From positions 62,001 through 126,000 of the forward strand of contig BSBG01000005.1 in the NCBI GenBank assembly GCA_030159235.1: a stretch of 64,000 nt of DNA, written 5' to 3'. How positions within the stretch are numbered: position 1 is the first letter of the stretch; every line of letters starts with the position of its first letter. The notes beneath the pieces were generated by a model. That model worked only from the letters and a program-made list of their open reading frames with translations, did no database searches and had not been told where the DNA came from. This stretch comes from Bacillus safensis. Its GTDB lineage: Bacteria > Bacillota > Bacilli > Bacillales > Bacillaceae. Position numbers and translations under genes: made by a program. Of this stretch, positions 26,985 to 35,932 are shown piece after piece.

Positions 26985-28316
26985 ATGACATTGTATTTAC
27001 ACGGCACTTGCAGACAAAATGAACTCGGTCATTTAGAAATTGGTGGTGTTGATGCCGTTACTTTAGCTGAAACGTATGGGACACCACTTTACGTATATGA
27101 TGTGGCTTTAATACGGGAGCGCGCAAAAAGCTTTCAAAAAGCATTTATAGAAGAAGAATTAACAGCGCAGGTAGCGTATGCGAGTAAAGCATTTTCCTCC
27201 ATTGCAATGTTTCAGCTTGCCAAAGAAGAAGGATTATCTCTTGATGTCGTATCAGGCGGCGAGCTTCACACAGCCATTTGCGCTGGATTTCCAGTAGAAA
27301 AAATTCATTTCCATGGCAACAATAAAAGCAGAGAAGAATTAAAGATGGCATTAGAGCATGGGATCGGCTGTATTGTTGTGGATAATTTCTATGAAATGAA
27401 GCTCATTGAACAGCTTGGTCAAGAGCTTTCAAAAAAAGTGAAAGTATTGCTCCGCATCACGCCAGGTGTCGAGGCGCATACTCATGATTACATTACGACA
27501 GGTCAAGAGGATTCAAAATTTGGCTTTGATCTTCACAATGGACAAGCAGATGAAGCGGTGAAACAAGTGCTTGGATCAGAAGTAATCGAGCTTTTAGGTG
27601 TCCATTGCCATATCGGTTCGCAAATTTTTGATACGGCAGGTTTTGTCCTTGCAGCAGATAAAATCTTTTTGAAGCTGGATGAATGGAGAGAAACATTTGG
27701 TTTTATTTCTACAGTGTTAAACTTAGGCGGGGGCTTTGGCATTCGTTATACAGAAGAGGATGAACCGCTTCCTGCGACAGAATATGTCGAGAAAATTATT
27801 CAAGCTGTGAAAGAGAATGTGGCCCGCTACGAATTCGATATGCCGGAGATTTGGATTGAACCAGGCCGTTCTCTTGTTGGAGATGCAGGGACGACTCTTT
27901 ATACGATCGGATCATCAAAACATGTTCCTGGCATCCGTGATTATGTTGCAATAGATGGTGGAATGAGTGACAACATTCGTCCGGCTTTATATCAAGCGAA
28001 ATATGAAGCGGCAAGTGCCAACAAAATGAGCCAAACGCATGATCAAACGGTTTCAATTGCTGGCAAATGCTGTGAAAGCGGAGATATGCTCATTTGGGAT
28101 ATCGATCTGCCAGAGTTATCACAAGGTGATTTATTAGCTGTCTTTTGTACCGGTGCTTACGGCTACAGTATGTCAAACAACTATAACCGCATTCCGCGCC
28201 CAGCTGTAGTGTTTGTAGAAGACGGGGAAGCGCAGCTTGTGGTTGAGCGTGAAACATATGAGGACATTGTCAAACTCGATTTACCGTATCAATCAAAAGT
28301 GAAATCATCTATTTAA
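26985..28316 (+). CDS. lysA: Diaminopimelate decarboxylase
   Basis: Last step of lysine synthesis: meso-diaminopimelate to lysine and CO2. A fold-III PLP enzyme of 443 residues. The PLP lysine is K68 (VAYASKAFSS), with HGNNKSREEL, the glycine loop NLGGGFGIRYT, EPGRSLVGDAG and the active-site cysteine in GKCCESGDML. Either ATG 26985 or TTG 26991 could be used; the ATG is listed. Monocistronic after spoVA. Confidence 0.95.
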   Translation: MTLYLHGTCRQNELGHLEIGGVDAVTLAETYGTPLYVYDVALIRERAKSFQKAFIEEELTAQVAYASKAFSSIAMFQLAKEEGLSLDVVSGGELHTAICAGFPVEKIHFHGNNKSREELKMALEHGIGCIVVDNFYEMKLIEQLGQELSKKVKVLLRITPGVEAHTHDYITTGQEDSKFGFDLHNGQADEAVKQVLGSEVIELLGVHCHIGSQIFDTAGFVLAADKIFLKLDEWRETFGFISTVLNLGGGFGIRYTEEDEPLPATEYVEKIIQAVKENVARYEFDMPEIWIEPGRSLVGDAGTTLYTIGSSKHVPGIRDYVAIDGGMSDNIRPALYQAKYEAASANKMSQTHDQTVSIAGKCCESGDMLIWDIDLPELSQGDLLAVFCTGAYGYSMSNNYNRIPRPAVVFVEDGEAQLVVERETYEDIVKLDLPYQSKVKSSI

Positions 28317-28348
28317 AAAAGCCGCCTGGTGTACAGGCAGCTTTTTTT
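28315..28348. terminator. Terminator of lysA (also faces ypuA)
   Basis: GCCGCCTG and CAGGCAGC arms with flanking A and T runs between two convergent genes. Confidence 0.85.
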
Positions 28349-28353
28349 ATGAC

Positions 28354-29238
28354 TTATTTTCCTCCAGTGAATACAGAGACGATCGCGTTCCAAATGGAGA
28401 CAAAGAAATCCCAAATCTTTTGAAGAAGGTTTTTCCCTTCATCCGATTCTATGAATTTTGTAATCTTGTCTTTTGCTTTATCAATTTGAGATCCGACTTG
28501 TTTCCAATCGATATTGATGTTTTTCATTTTATCGAATAGAGAGACAAGCTGATCTTTTTGGTCTTGTGTTAAGTTTAAATTCAAATCGGAAGCAGCTTGA
28601 TCGACTTTTTCTTCTACTTCTTTTGTTGTTTTAGGGACACCATTTTTCGCAATGTCATCTTTGATTTTTGCAATAAGGGCAGAAGCATTGTCTTTCCCGA
28701 TGGAGTCACCCAATTTAGAAGTCGTCACAAGCTCTTCGTTCGCAACCTGCTTCACATCTTCTGGAATGGCTTTGTCGCTTGACACTTCATATGCTTTTAA
28801 TAAGCCCGTTAGTGCGGCTGTACCTGATACTTCAAATGGAGCAGTCACGACAACCTTCGCATCCTTGACACCTGCTGTCATTAAAGCATTTAAATACATC
28901 TCATCTGTAATGGTTTTGATGTTGTGTGTATCCACAGTCAGACCAGTACCTGATTTTTCAATGGTGATAGATGAAGATGATAATGCTCTCGTCCCGATTT
29001 GAGAACGAGGGATGTACTTTCCTAAATATTCGTGCTCTTCTTTATTAGTTACTTCAATTTTTGTCGCATTTTCAGGTGGATTCAACTCGTCAAGCACCTT
29101 CTGGCGATCAGCCGGAGTTAAGTCTTGCCCGAGTGTGACGATGACATCGCCTACAGCTGCATCCGCTAAGCTGACTTTAGGCGCACCAATTAGGAAAAGG
29201 AGCGCTGCCATCATACCAAGCATCGTTTTTTTAAACAT
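28354..29238 (-). CDS. ypuA: Secreted DUF1002 protein YpuA
   Basis: A 294-residue exported protein. ATG at 29238 follows AAGGAGGTC. Signal peptide about 1-25 (ALA-like LADA cleavage), then a DUF1002 domain with TLGQDLTPADRQKVLDEL, GTGLTVDTHNI and VKDAKVVVTAPFEVSGTAALTG, and a helical C-terminal tail (about 190-275). Function unknown; in B. subtilis it belongs to the envelope-stress sigma-M group. An ECF promoter precedes it here. Confidence 0.9.
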   Translation of the reverse strand: MFKKTMLGMMAALLFLIGAPKVSLADAAVGDVIVTLGQDLTPADRQKVLDELNPPENATKIEVTNKEEHEYLGKYIPRSQIGTRALSSSSITIEKSGTGLTVDTHNIKTITDEMYLNALMTAGVKDAKVVVTAPFEVSGTAALTGLLKAYEVSSDKAIPEDVKQVANEELVTTSKLGDSIGKDNASALIAKIKDDIAKNGVPKTTKEVEEKVDQAASDLNLNLTQDQKDQLVSLFDKMKNINIDWKQVGSQIDKAKDKITKFIESDEGKNLLQKIWDFFVSIWNAIVSVFTGGK

Positions 29239-29324
29239 GTTGACCTCCTTCAAGTCGAAAGCGTTCCTCGTTCAAGAGAAACTCATCTTTTGAGTACACG
29301 TGATGAAGTGCACTCCATCATATA

Positions 29325-29350
29325 GACGTAACACTTCGGCCTGACGTTTC
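29325..29350 (-). promoter_or_regulatory. ECF sigma (sigma-M type) promoter of ypuA
   Basis: On the minus strand TGAAAC is followed after 17 bp by CGTC, exactly the shared sigma-M/X/W pattern. It lies about 90 nt upstream of the ypuA start. Confidence 0.75.
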
Positions 29351-29533
29351 AATTTTCTTTTGAAGATGTTTTACTTAGTCTGTCATCATCTTGTTAGGAA
29401 AATAGGATCAAGCTCTTTCTATTTTATCAATAATAAGAAAAGAGGTAAATCACAATAAAAAGCAGGGGATGTTTAACATCACCGAAAATGTGCTATAATG
29501 AGCGTTGTTTAACCTGAAAGGAGAATGTGAAAC

Positions 29534-29971
29534 ATGGCGAAAAAAGGATACATACAACTAACGAATGGTAAGAAAATTGAGTTTGAACTTTACCCAGAGG
29601 CTGCTCCAGGTACTGTGGCAAACTTTGAAAAATTAGCGAATGAAGGCTTCTACGATGGATTGAAATTCCACCGTGTGATTCCAGGCTTCGTCAGCCAAGG
29701 CGGCGATCCAAACGGTAATGGAACGGGTGGTCCTGGTTACACAATTAAATGTGAAACAGAAGGAAATCCACATCAACACGAAAGAGGTTCATTATCAATG
29801 GCACATGCTGGTAAAGACACAGGCGGCAGCCAATTCTTTATCGTACATGACCCGCAGCCACACTTAAACGGTGTTCACACTGTTTTTGGCAAGGTAACAT
29901 CTGGCATTGAGGCTGTTCTTGATATGGAGCAAGGCCAAGGCATGGAAAAAGTCGAAGTTGTAGATGCTTAA
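29534..29971 (+). CDS. ppiB: Peptidyl-prolyl cis-trans isomerase, cyclophilin type
   Basis: A 145-residue cytoplasmic cyclophilin. Core motifs: [41 protein letters not shown] and [12 protein letters not shown], including the catalytic R and F residues. AAAGGAG precedes the ATG. Confidence 0.95.
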   Translation: MAKKGYIQLTNGKKIEFELYPEAAPGTVANFEKLANEGFYDGLKFHRVIPGFVSQGGDPNGNGTGGPGYTIKCETEGNPHQHERGSLSMAHAGKDTGGSQFFIVHDPQPHLNGVHTVFGKVTSGIEAVLDMEQGQGMEKVEVVDA

Positions 29972-29976
29972 TCTGA

Positions 29977-30006
29977 AAGCACCGCTTAATTGCGGTGTTT
30001 TTTTAT
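29977..30006. terminator. Terminator between ppiB and the MFS gene
   Basis: CACCGC-TTAATT-GCGGTG hairpin with a T run that reaches the MFS stop codon. Confidence 0.8.
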
Positions 30007-31265
30007 TTTGTATTTGATTTTACGGTTATTTGTTCTGTTAGGCGGTGGGTGATGATCCAATACAAAATGGCTAAGGCGCTGATCGAGGCACCAAATAGAC
30101 ATACCCCGTTCCAGCCATAGTTTGCGTATATGCTTGTTGAAACCATTGAACCGGTCGCACTGCCGATGGAGTAAAAAATCATGTAAGCAGCAGTAAGCCG
30201 GCTTCTCGCTTCAGGCCGCACTGTGAAAATCATACTCTGATTGGTCACATGTACTGCCTGCACAGATAGGTCAAGAATCATAATGCCAATGATTAATGAA
30301 ATAAGTGAATACCCAGTCAAACTGATGAAAAACCATGAAATGAATAATAGGACAAGTGCGATGCAGGTTGTAAACTGCCCTAACCCTTTATCAGCAAGAC
30401 TGCCAGCCCGAGCGGCACCTAATGCTCCGGCTGCTCCAGCAAGACCAAATGCACCAATGGCAGTATGTGAAAGAGAATAAGGCTCGGTACTAAGAGGCAG
30501 GACGAGCGAAGTCCATAATGTACCAAACACGATAAAAATCAGAAAAGCTAGAATCCCACGGATGCGAAGAATTCGTTCTTGTATGAACAAGGTAAACATT
30601 GAACGAATTAGGTTTGCATAGGATAAGGACTCCCTTTCGCTGTCATCAAGAGGGAGCACTCGAAGCAGCACGCCAGTTATGAGGAGCATGATGACGGCAG
30701 ACACTAGGTAGACCGATTTCCAGCCAGCGAGATCGGTTAGTGCACCAGCAAACGCTCGCGCGAGAAGAATACCGATTACGATTCCGCTTTGCACCAAGCC
30801 AATTATACGCCCGCGCTCTTCTGGAGCAGCCCAATCCGCTGCAAAGGCTACGAGTACCTGAGCGACCACAGCTAGCAGTCCGACCATGGCTAATCCTATG
30901 AACAGGACGGTGACGATAGGAGCGATGCCAACTAGAATGAGAGACAATACGGATAAAAGCATCTGACCAATGATGAGCCGTCGTCGATTCAACAAATCAC
31001 CAAGTGGTACTATGAGTAGCAGCCCCGCCGCGTAACAAAGCTGAGTAATCGTCATGACAATACCGATGGATGAATAGGTGATACCGAACTCAGCTGCCAG
31101 TGAGTCGAGTAACGGTTGTGCGAAGTATATGTTTGCAACAGCCATCCCGCAGGCCGCTGCAAACAGTAGTGCCATATAGCGGGTCATCGTTGATCTAGGT
31201 TTTATTTGTAAATGGGCCGTTTTCATATCAGGATGATCGATTGAAGTGATTTTTTCTCTAACCAT
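30003..31265 (-). CDS. MFS efflux transporter
   Basis: A 420-residue major facilitator with twelve hydrophobic helices. The loop 2-3 motif (PLGDLLNRRRLIIGQ) and the motif-C-like glycine-rich helix 5 (GLVQSGIVIGILLARAFAG) point to drug or small-molecule efflux by proton exchange. GAGGAG precedes the ATG at 31265. It is divergent from a TetR-type regulator, with matching operator-like sites on both promoters. I do not recall this pair at this place in B. subtilis, so it is probably acquired. Substrate unknown. Confidence 0.85.
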   Translation of the reverse strand: MVREKITSIDHPDMKTAHLQIKPRSTMTRYMALLFAAACGMAVANIYFAQPLLDSLAAEFGITYSSIGIVMTITQLCYAAGLLLIVPLGDLLNRRRLIIGQMLLSVLSLILVGIAPIVTVLFIGLAMVGLLAVVAQVLVAFAADWAAPEERGRIIGLVQSGIVIGILLARAFAGALTDLAGWKSVYLVSAVIMLLITGVLLRVLPLDDSERESLSYANLIRSMFTLFIQERILRIRGILAFLIFIVFGTLWTSLVLPLSTEPYSLSHTAIGAFGLAGAAGALGAARAGSLADKGLGQFTTCIALVLLFISWFFISLTGYSLISLIIGIMILDLSVQAVHVTNQSMIFTVRPEARSRLTAAYMIFYSIGSATGSMVSTSIYANYGWNGVCLFGASISALAILYWIITHRLTEQITVKSNTK

Positions 31266-31291
31266 TCATTGCATCTCCTCTTTTTTTAATG

Positions 31292-31303
31292 TACTGATAG
31301 GTA
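31292..31303. promoter_or_regulatory. Putative TetR-regulator operator near MFS start
   Basis: TACTGATAGGTA (reverse strand TACCTATCAGTA) resembles the site at 31435-31446. It lies about 27 nt upstream of the MFS start codon. Confidence 0.4.
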
Positions 31304-31398
31304 CAAAATGATTTTAGTTAAGAATAACCAACAAAATGTTTTAAAGTCAAGATTTTATTTCGTTTGTTCTATGCTGATTTTGAGATTAGACAGACAAA

Positions 31399-31446
31399 TT
31401 GACAATGTTACATGAATAAAATAAAATCATTATATACCGATTGGTA
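31399..31446 (+). promoter_or_regulatory. Promoter and operator of the TetR gene
   Basis: TTGACA (31399-31404), 17 bp, TAAAAT (31422-31427) is a strong sigma-A promoter. TACCGATTGGTA (31435-31446), a TetR/AcrR-like palindrome, covers the expected transcription start, predicting autorepression. Confidence 0.6.
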
Positions 31447-31519
31447 ATAAAACGTACAAACAAAGAAATAGATGGTTGTTATCGTGAAGAGATTTTATTG
31501 TTGAAATGGGGGATTGATG

Positions 31520-32101
31520 ATGGTTCGACAGCGTGAATTTGATGAGGAAAAAGCGTTGGACGAGGCAATGGTGCTATTTTGGGAGAAAGGGTACAGGGCT
31601 ACTACTTTAAGCGATTTGACTGCAAAAATGGGAATACAGCGGCCAAGCTTATACGCAGCCTTTGGAGATAAAGAGGAATTATTTGAGGCCGCATTACGCA
31701 AATATACAAAGCAGCATACAGCCCGTATTCGAACAAAACTTCAAAACAATCGATCTGTAAAGGAAGCATTTCATACATTATTTGTAGATGTAGTGGAAGA
31801 GGAATATAGAGATGGTCCAAGTAAGGGATGTTTTTGCATTAATACAATAGTAGAGCTTGCACCACACGAAGAGAAATTTGAAATTCTGACGAGAGAGCAC
31901 CAGATGTATCTTTCCGTCATGTTTGAAGAAAAGATTGTGCAAGGTATTCGCTCAGGTGAGCTTGAAAGCAGCCTGAATGCTAAAGCTTTAGCACAGACCC
32001 TTGTCGTTTCTTTCATCGGACTGACCGTCCTCATGAAGTCTCGTCCAGAGCGTTCGTTTGTAGAACATTCTGTAGCGACGATACTGACCATATTAAAATG
32101 A
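31520..32101 (+). CDS. TetR/AcrR-family transcriptional regulator
   Basis: A 193-residue repressor. The N-terminal helix-turn-helix is typical (EKALDEAMVLFWEKGYRATTLSDLTAKMGIQRPSLYAAFGDKEELF, about 8-53). The C-terminal ligand domain carries GPSKGCFCINTIVELAPHEEK, a pattern common in regulators of oxidoreductase or efflux genes, with two cysteines that could sense electrophiles. GGGGG lies seven bases before ATG 31520. Divergent from the MFS gene it probably controls. Confidence 0.85.
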   Translation: MVRQREFDEEKALDEAMVLFWEKGYRATTLSDLTAKMGIQRPSLYAAFGDKEELFEAALRKYTKQHTARIRTKLQNNRSVKEAFHTLFVDVVEEEYRDGPSKGCFCINTIVELAPHEEKFEILTREHQMYLSVMFEEKIVQGIRSGELESSLNAKALAQTLVVSFIGLTVLMKSRPERSFVEHSVATILTILK

Positions 32102-32151
32102 AATGGACAGTACGCGATGAGAGCCGCCATAAAAAATCATTCAATATAGCG

Positions 32152-32194
32152 AAAGCGTGTTTTGATGGAATAGATCAAAATACGCTTTTTCTTT
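32152..32194 (+). terminator. Terminator of the TetR gene
   Basis: AAAGCGTGTTTTGAT and ATCAAAATACGCTTT arms with a 6-nt loop and a T tail. Confidence 0.85.
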
Positions 32195-32320
32195 TAGGGA
32201 AGCCATGCACAGACACCTTTTTTGTGATATGATAAGAGAACAAACATTCGCATGCGTGGATGTCAATACATCCAGCTGAAAAAACAGGTTCAGGTGCATA
32301 TGCGGAAAGAAGGAGATACT

Positions 32321-32557
32321 TTGAAACCATTAACAAAAGAAGAAAAAAATCAAATGATAAATGCAATTCAGCGTTACTTTGCCGAAGAACGAGAAGAAGA
32401 GATTGGTGAATTAGCAGCGATCAATATGCTAGAATTTATCACAAAAAATCTTGGAGTCTACTATTATAATCAAGGGGTTCGTGACAGCCGTAACATCGCT
32501 GTTCAGCGGTCACAATTGTTAGAGGAAGACTTATTCGCACTCGAAAAAAGAATATAA
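32321..32557 (+). CDS. DUF2164 family protein
   Basis: A 78-residue soluble helical protein. TTG at 32321 is chosen since GAAGGAGAT precedes it and it gives the family start (LTKEEKNQMINAIQRYF). The conserved GELAAINMLEFITKNLGVYYYNQGVRDS block is complete. Function unknown for the whole family. Single gene. Confidence 0.75.
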   Translation: MKPLTKEEKNQMINAIQRYFAEEREEEIGELAAINMLEFITKNLGVYYYNQGVRDSRNIAVQRSQLLEEDLFALEKRI

Positions 32558-32792
32558 TTAAAAGGCCTACAGTCTCTGGTTTGTATTGAACGAACGGATA
32601 AAGAGGAAAAAGACCCCCTTAATAAAGAACGCATATTCGTATCATATGTCATGATTAAGAGGTGGAACCAAAGGGCCATCTGAATCGTTATATAAGTAAC
32701 CATTAATGAAAATCAGCTTTTTGGTTTTATTTCAACAAAAGAAGGAATAAAACATACAAATAGGCGAAGTGCAGATGATGGAGGTTCTAAAT
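32558..32792. other. Intergenic stretch without recognised feature
   Basis: About 235 bp between the DUF2164 gene and the next small gene. No ORF with a good start and no strong hairpin is visible. GGAGG at 32780-32784 is the ribosome site of the next gene. Confidence 0.4.
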
Positions 32793-33137
32793 ATGGGGAA
32801 AATTAAATTAAAAATTGCGGTCTTATTTGTTTTACTGCTTTGTTTAGGTGCAGGTTATTTATACATGAATGGCATGAAAATTGAAGATGTGCCAACAGCC
32901 ATTGGCGAAAGCTTAACAAATAATGATAAAGATTACACCATCTATGAATATACCATTACAAAAATTGATGGAGATGAATATTACGGTCAAGCAAAGAATG
33001 GCACAAAAATCATATTTAATGGAAAGAAATTTGAAGATGATGTGGCTGATGTGAAGAAAGGCGATCGTATTAAAGCCTATTTTAGTAATGAAAAAAGAAT
33101 AGATGGACTGATAAAAGTAGTAAAAGTCGTTAATTAA
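32793..33137 (+). CDS. Small membrane-anchored or secreted protein, unknown
   Basis: A 114-residue protein. ATG at 32793 lies eight bases after GGAGG. The N-terminus is a signal anchor (KLKIAVLFVLLLCLGAGYLYMNG); the C-terminal part (about 45-114) alternates strands and charged turns, like a small OB-type beta barrel (YTITKIDGDEYYGQAKNGTKIIFNGKKF). The cysteine at about residue 17 is not in a clear lipobox. No family is recognised. It ends just before the FMN riboswitch and has its own terminator. Confidence 0.65.
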   Translation: MGKIKLKIAVLFVLLLCLGAGYLYMNGMKIEDVPTAIGESLTNNDKDYTIYEYTITKIDGDEYYGQAKNGTKIIFNGKKFEDDVADVKKGDRIKAYFSNEKRIDGLIKVVKVVN

Positions 33138-33139
33138 CA

Positions 33140-33170
33140 TGTCTCCTTGCCTATAAGGAGGCATTTTTTT
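33140..33170 (+). terminator. Terminator before the rib riboswitch
   Basis: TCTCCTT-GCCTAT-AAGGAGG hairpin followed by seven T. Confidence 0.85.
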
Positions 33171-33246
33171 GTGAGAAAATCTTGATTGTTGCATTTGGCA
33201 ACAAGGATCGCTATAATAGCCCCTAAGGACAGCTAAATATCGATTG

Positions 33247-33384
33247 TATCCTTCGGGGCAGGGTGAAAATCCCGACCGACGGTAATAAAGCAAATGCTTT
33301 ACAGCCCGTGACCCGTTAATTTATTAACGGTTGATTCAGTGAAAAGCTGAAGCCGACAGTGAAAGTCTGGATGGGAGAAGGATA
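33247..33384 (+). ncRNA. FMN riboswitch (RFN element) of the rib locus
   Basis: All RFN hallmarks are present: P1 arms TATCCTTC (33247-33254) and GAAGGATA (33377-33384), GGGGCAGGGTGAAAATCCCGACCGACGG, AGCCCGTGA, GAAGCCGACAGT and GTCTGGATGGGAGAAGGA. It binds FMN and stops transcription of downstream rib genes. Here it is followed by a terminator but not by ribD. Confidence 0.95.
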
Positions 33385-33447
33385 AAGAAAGCTATGAACA
33401 AAAAATATTTGTTGATCATAGCTCTATTTCTGATGCAAAAAAGCCAC

Positions 33448-33479
33448 AGCCCCGGAATTTTTTCCGGGGCTTTCTGTAT
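33448..33479 (+). terminator. Riboswitch-controlled terminator
   Basis: AGCCCCGGAA and TTCCGGGGCT form a ten-bp stem over a T-rich loop, followed by a T-rich tract, about 65 nt after the aptamer. Confidence 0.85.
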
Positions 33480-33617
33480 GTTTTTGTCGTTAGTAGACAG
33501 CATGCAGTGTTTATTAGGTGATCCCTCATCTACCTTGTATGGACCATAAAAAGCGACGAAGGTGCTCAATCGATCACATGTCCCAAACATCGCTTTTTTA
33601 TAAAGTGAGAAATACAA
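33480..33617. other. Scar region where ribD would be expected
   Basis: Between the riboswitch terminator and ribE there are only about 160 bp, where B. subtilis has the 1.1-kb ribD gene. No deaminase motif (HAE, PCxxxGxxPPC) occurs in any frame. AAAAAGCGA (33548-33556) and TCGCTTTTT (33590-33598) are inverted repeats over a long loop. The DNA could be a deletion scar or a short repeat. It also contains the ribosome site GGGAGGATC of ribE. Confidence 0.5.
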
Positions 33618-33639
33618 ATGAAAAGAAAGGGAGGATCAC

Positions 33640-34290
33640 ATGTTTACGGGGATAATTGAAGAAGTTGGCACGGTCCAATCATTAAGTAAAAAGTCAGCAG
33701 ATGCCATGGAAATTGTCATTAAGTGCAGCCGTGTGCTGGAAGATGTCCAACTTGGAGACAGTATCGCGATTAATGGAGTATGTCTCACAGTCACAACCTT
33801 CACAAAAGAACAGTTCGCGGCAGATGTGATGCCAGAGACGGTCAAAGCGACATCGCTGGATCAGCTGATACAAGGCAGTCCAGTGAACTTAGAGAGAGCC
33901 ATGTCCTCGAACGGCCGATTTGGCGGCCATTTTGTCTCAGGTCACGTTGATGGTACGGCTGTCATTACCCGAATAGAAAAGAAGAGTAATGCCATTTACT
34001 ATGATTTAAAGATGGACAAGACCCTCACAGATATGCTCACCCAAAAGGGTTCGATCGCAATAGATGGTGTCAGCTTGACCATTTTCGATTTGCGAGATTC
34101 ATACGTCACGGTCTCTATTATTCCTCATACGCTTGAGGGAACTATTTTCCCGACTAAATCTATGGGGGAAATAGTGAATATAGAGTGTGACATGATCGGT
34201 AAATACATTTATCGCTTTTTAACAAAAGAGCAAGGCGAAAAGCAGCCATCCCGATTGACCCCATCATTTTTAAAAGAGCACGGATTCTAG
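33640..34290 (+). CDS. ribE: Riboflavin synthase
   Basis: Dismutates two 6,7-dimethyl-8-ribityllumazines to riboflavin. 216 residues with two lumazine-binding repeats, [12 protein letters not shown] and [11 protein letters not shown] in the first, and [17 protein letters not shown]...[13 protein letters not shown] in the second. GGGAGGATCAC precedes the ATG. First intact gene after the FMN riboswitch. Confidence 0.93.
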   Translation: MFTGIIEEVGTVQSLSKKSADAMEIVIKCSRVLEDVQLGDSIAINGVCLTVTTFTKEQFAADVMPETVKATSLDQLIQGSPVNLERAMSSNGRFGGHFVSGHVDGTAVITRIEKKSNAIYYDLKMDKTLTDMLTQKGSIAIDGVSLTIFDLRDSYVTVSIIPHTLEGTIFPTKSMGEIVNIECDMIGKYIYRFLTKEQGEKQPSRLTPSFLKEHGF

Positions 34291-34301
34291 GAGGCGATTG
34301 T

Positions 34302-34928
34302 ATGTATCATTCAGTTGATGAGGCAGTAAATGCCCTTAAACAAGGAGAAATCATTATCGTAGTGGATGATGAAGACAGAGAAAATGAAGGAGATTTTGTG
34401 GCACTCGCTGAACATGCCACGCCTGAGGTGATTAACTTCATGGCTTTACATGGAAGAGGCCTCATTTGTACGCCGGTCGATGCGTCGATTGCCAAGCAAC
34501 TGAACCTGCATCCAATGGTAGAACAAAATACGGATGCACACCATACAGCATTTACAGTGAGCATCGACCATGTGACAACGACGACTGGTATTAGTGCTTT
34601 TGAGCGCTCCACGACCATGCTTTCCATGTTAAATAAAGACGCAAAACCAGAAGAGTTTGCCCGCCCAGGTCATGTTTTTCCGCTCATTGCAAAAGAGGGC
34701 GGCGTACTAGAAAGACCAGGTCATACAGAGGCGGCAGTTGATCTTGCTAAACTGGCAGGTTCAGAGCCAGCGGGTGTCATATGTGAAATTATGAATACAG
34801 ATGGTTCAATGGCACGCGTCCCTGAACTAAAGGAGATCCAAAAACAGCATGATTTAAAGATGCTTACAATAGAAGCATTACAGACGTATTTAAACAGTCA
34901 TCAAACAGCGACTTTCGAAACAAAATAA
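34302..34928 (+). CDS. 3,4-dihydroxy-2-butanone 4-phosphate synthase, lacking the GTP cyclohydrolase II domain
   Basis: Converts ribulose 5-phosphate to DHBP plus formate. 208 residues cover only the RibB domain: [40 protein letters not shown] and [14 protein letters not shown]. In B. subtilis the same operon position holds bifunctional RibA of about 398 residues with GTP cyclohydrolase II at the C-terminus. Here the frame stops after the first domain ([12 protein letters not shown]), and ribH follows 27 nt later with no remnant of the second domain. The cyclohydrolase must be supplied elsewhere or be absent. Confidence 0.92.
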   Translation: MYHSVDEAVNALKQGEIIIVVDDEDRENEGDFVALAEHATPEVINFMALHGRGLICTPVDASIAKQLNLHPMVEQNTDAHHTAFTVSIDHVTTTTGISAFERSTTMLSMLNKDAKPEEFARPGHVFPLIAKEGGVLERPGHTEAAVDLAKLAGSEPAGVICEIMNTDGSMARVPELKEIQKQHDLKMLTIEALQTYLNSHQTATFETK

Positions 34929-34955
34929 AAATCACAAAAAAAGGATGATCAACAT

Positions 34956-35420
34956 ATGAATACAATACAAGGGCATGTAGTAGCAGAAGGACTAAAATTT
35001 GCAATCGTCGTAGCGAGATTCAATGATTTTATTACAAGTAAACTGCTAGATGGAGCAGAAGATACACTACTCAGACACGGAGCAAACGGTGACGATATTG
35101 ATGTCGTGTGGGTACCAGGTGCATTTGAAATACCGTACATGGCTAAAAAATTAGCTGAAACGAATAAATACGATGCTGTCATTACACTTGGAACCGTGAT
35201 CCGAGGAGCAACAACTCATTATGATTATGTTTGTAATGAAGCTGCTAAAGGAATTGCTCAAAGTGCCATGTCAACAGGAGTACCGATTATCTTTGGTGTA
35301 CTGACAACAGAATCCATTGAACAAGCAATTGAAAGAGCTGGTACAAAAGCTGGTAATAAAGGCAGCGAATCGGCTGCAGCTGCTATTGAAATGGCGAATC
35401 TAAATCGAACGTTTTCTTAA
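34956..35420 (+). CDS. ribH: 6,7-dimethyl-8-ribityllumazine synthase
   Basis: Condenses DHBP with 5-amino-6-ribitylaminouracil; 154 residues that form the icosahedral capsid around riboflavin synthase in Bacillus. Motifs: [52 protein letters not shown] (catalytic H). AAAAGGATG precedes the ATG. Confidence 0.95.
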   Translation: MNTIQGHVVAEGLKFAIVVARFNDFITSKLLDGAEDTLLRHGANGDDIDVVWVPGAFEIPYMAKKLAETNKYDAVITLGTVIRGATTHYDYVCNEAAKGIAQSAMSTGVPIIFGVLTTESIEQAIERAGTKAGNKGSESAAAAIEMANLNRTFS

Positions 35421-35524
35421 TTTAGTGAAAAAGAGTTTAAAAACGGTATAAAAATGTTTATAATGTGTGATGAGCAAATGATTCAAGAAACATTTGCTGG
35501 ACATTAGGATAATTTGAATATTGA

Positions 35525-35887
<363 letters not shown>

Positions 35888-35900
35888 ATATCACACATGT

Positions 35901-35932
35901 AAAAGCAGAGGCTACAGTCCTCTGCTTTTTTT
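35901..35932. terminator. Convergent terminator of ribT and ypuF
   Basis: AAAAGCAGAGG and CCTCTGCTTTT perfect arms; the second overlaps the last ypuF codons. Confidence 0.88.

Noticed and set aside
33394-33549. 51-codon ORF starting just after the FMN aptamer and running through the terminator
   Set aside because: It begins with a plausible site (AAGGAT) but spans the terminator hairpin and the scar region, has no known counterpart, and its codons look like those of a non-coding leader.
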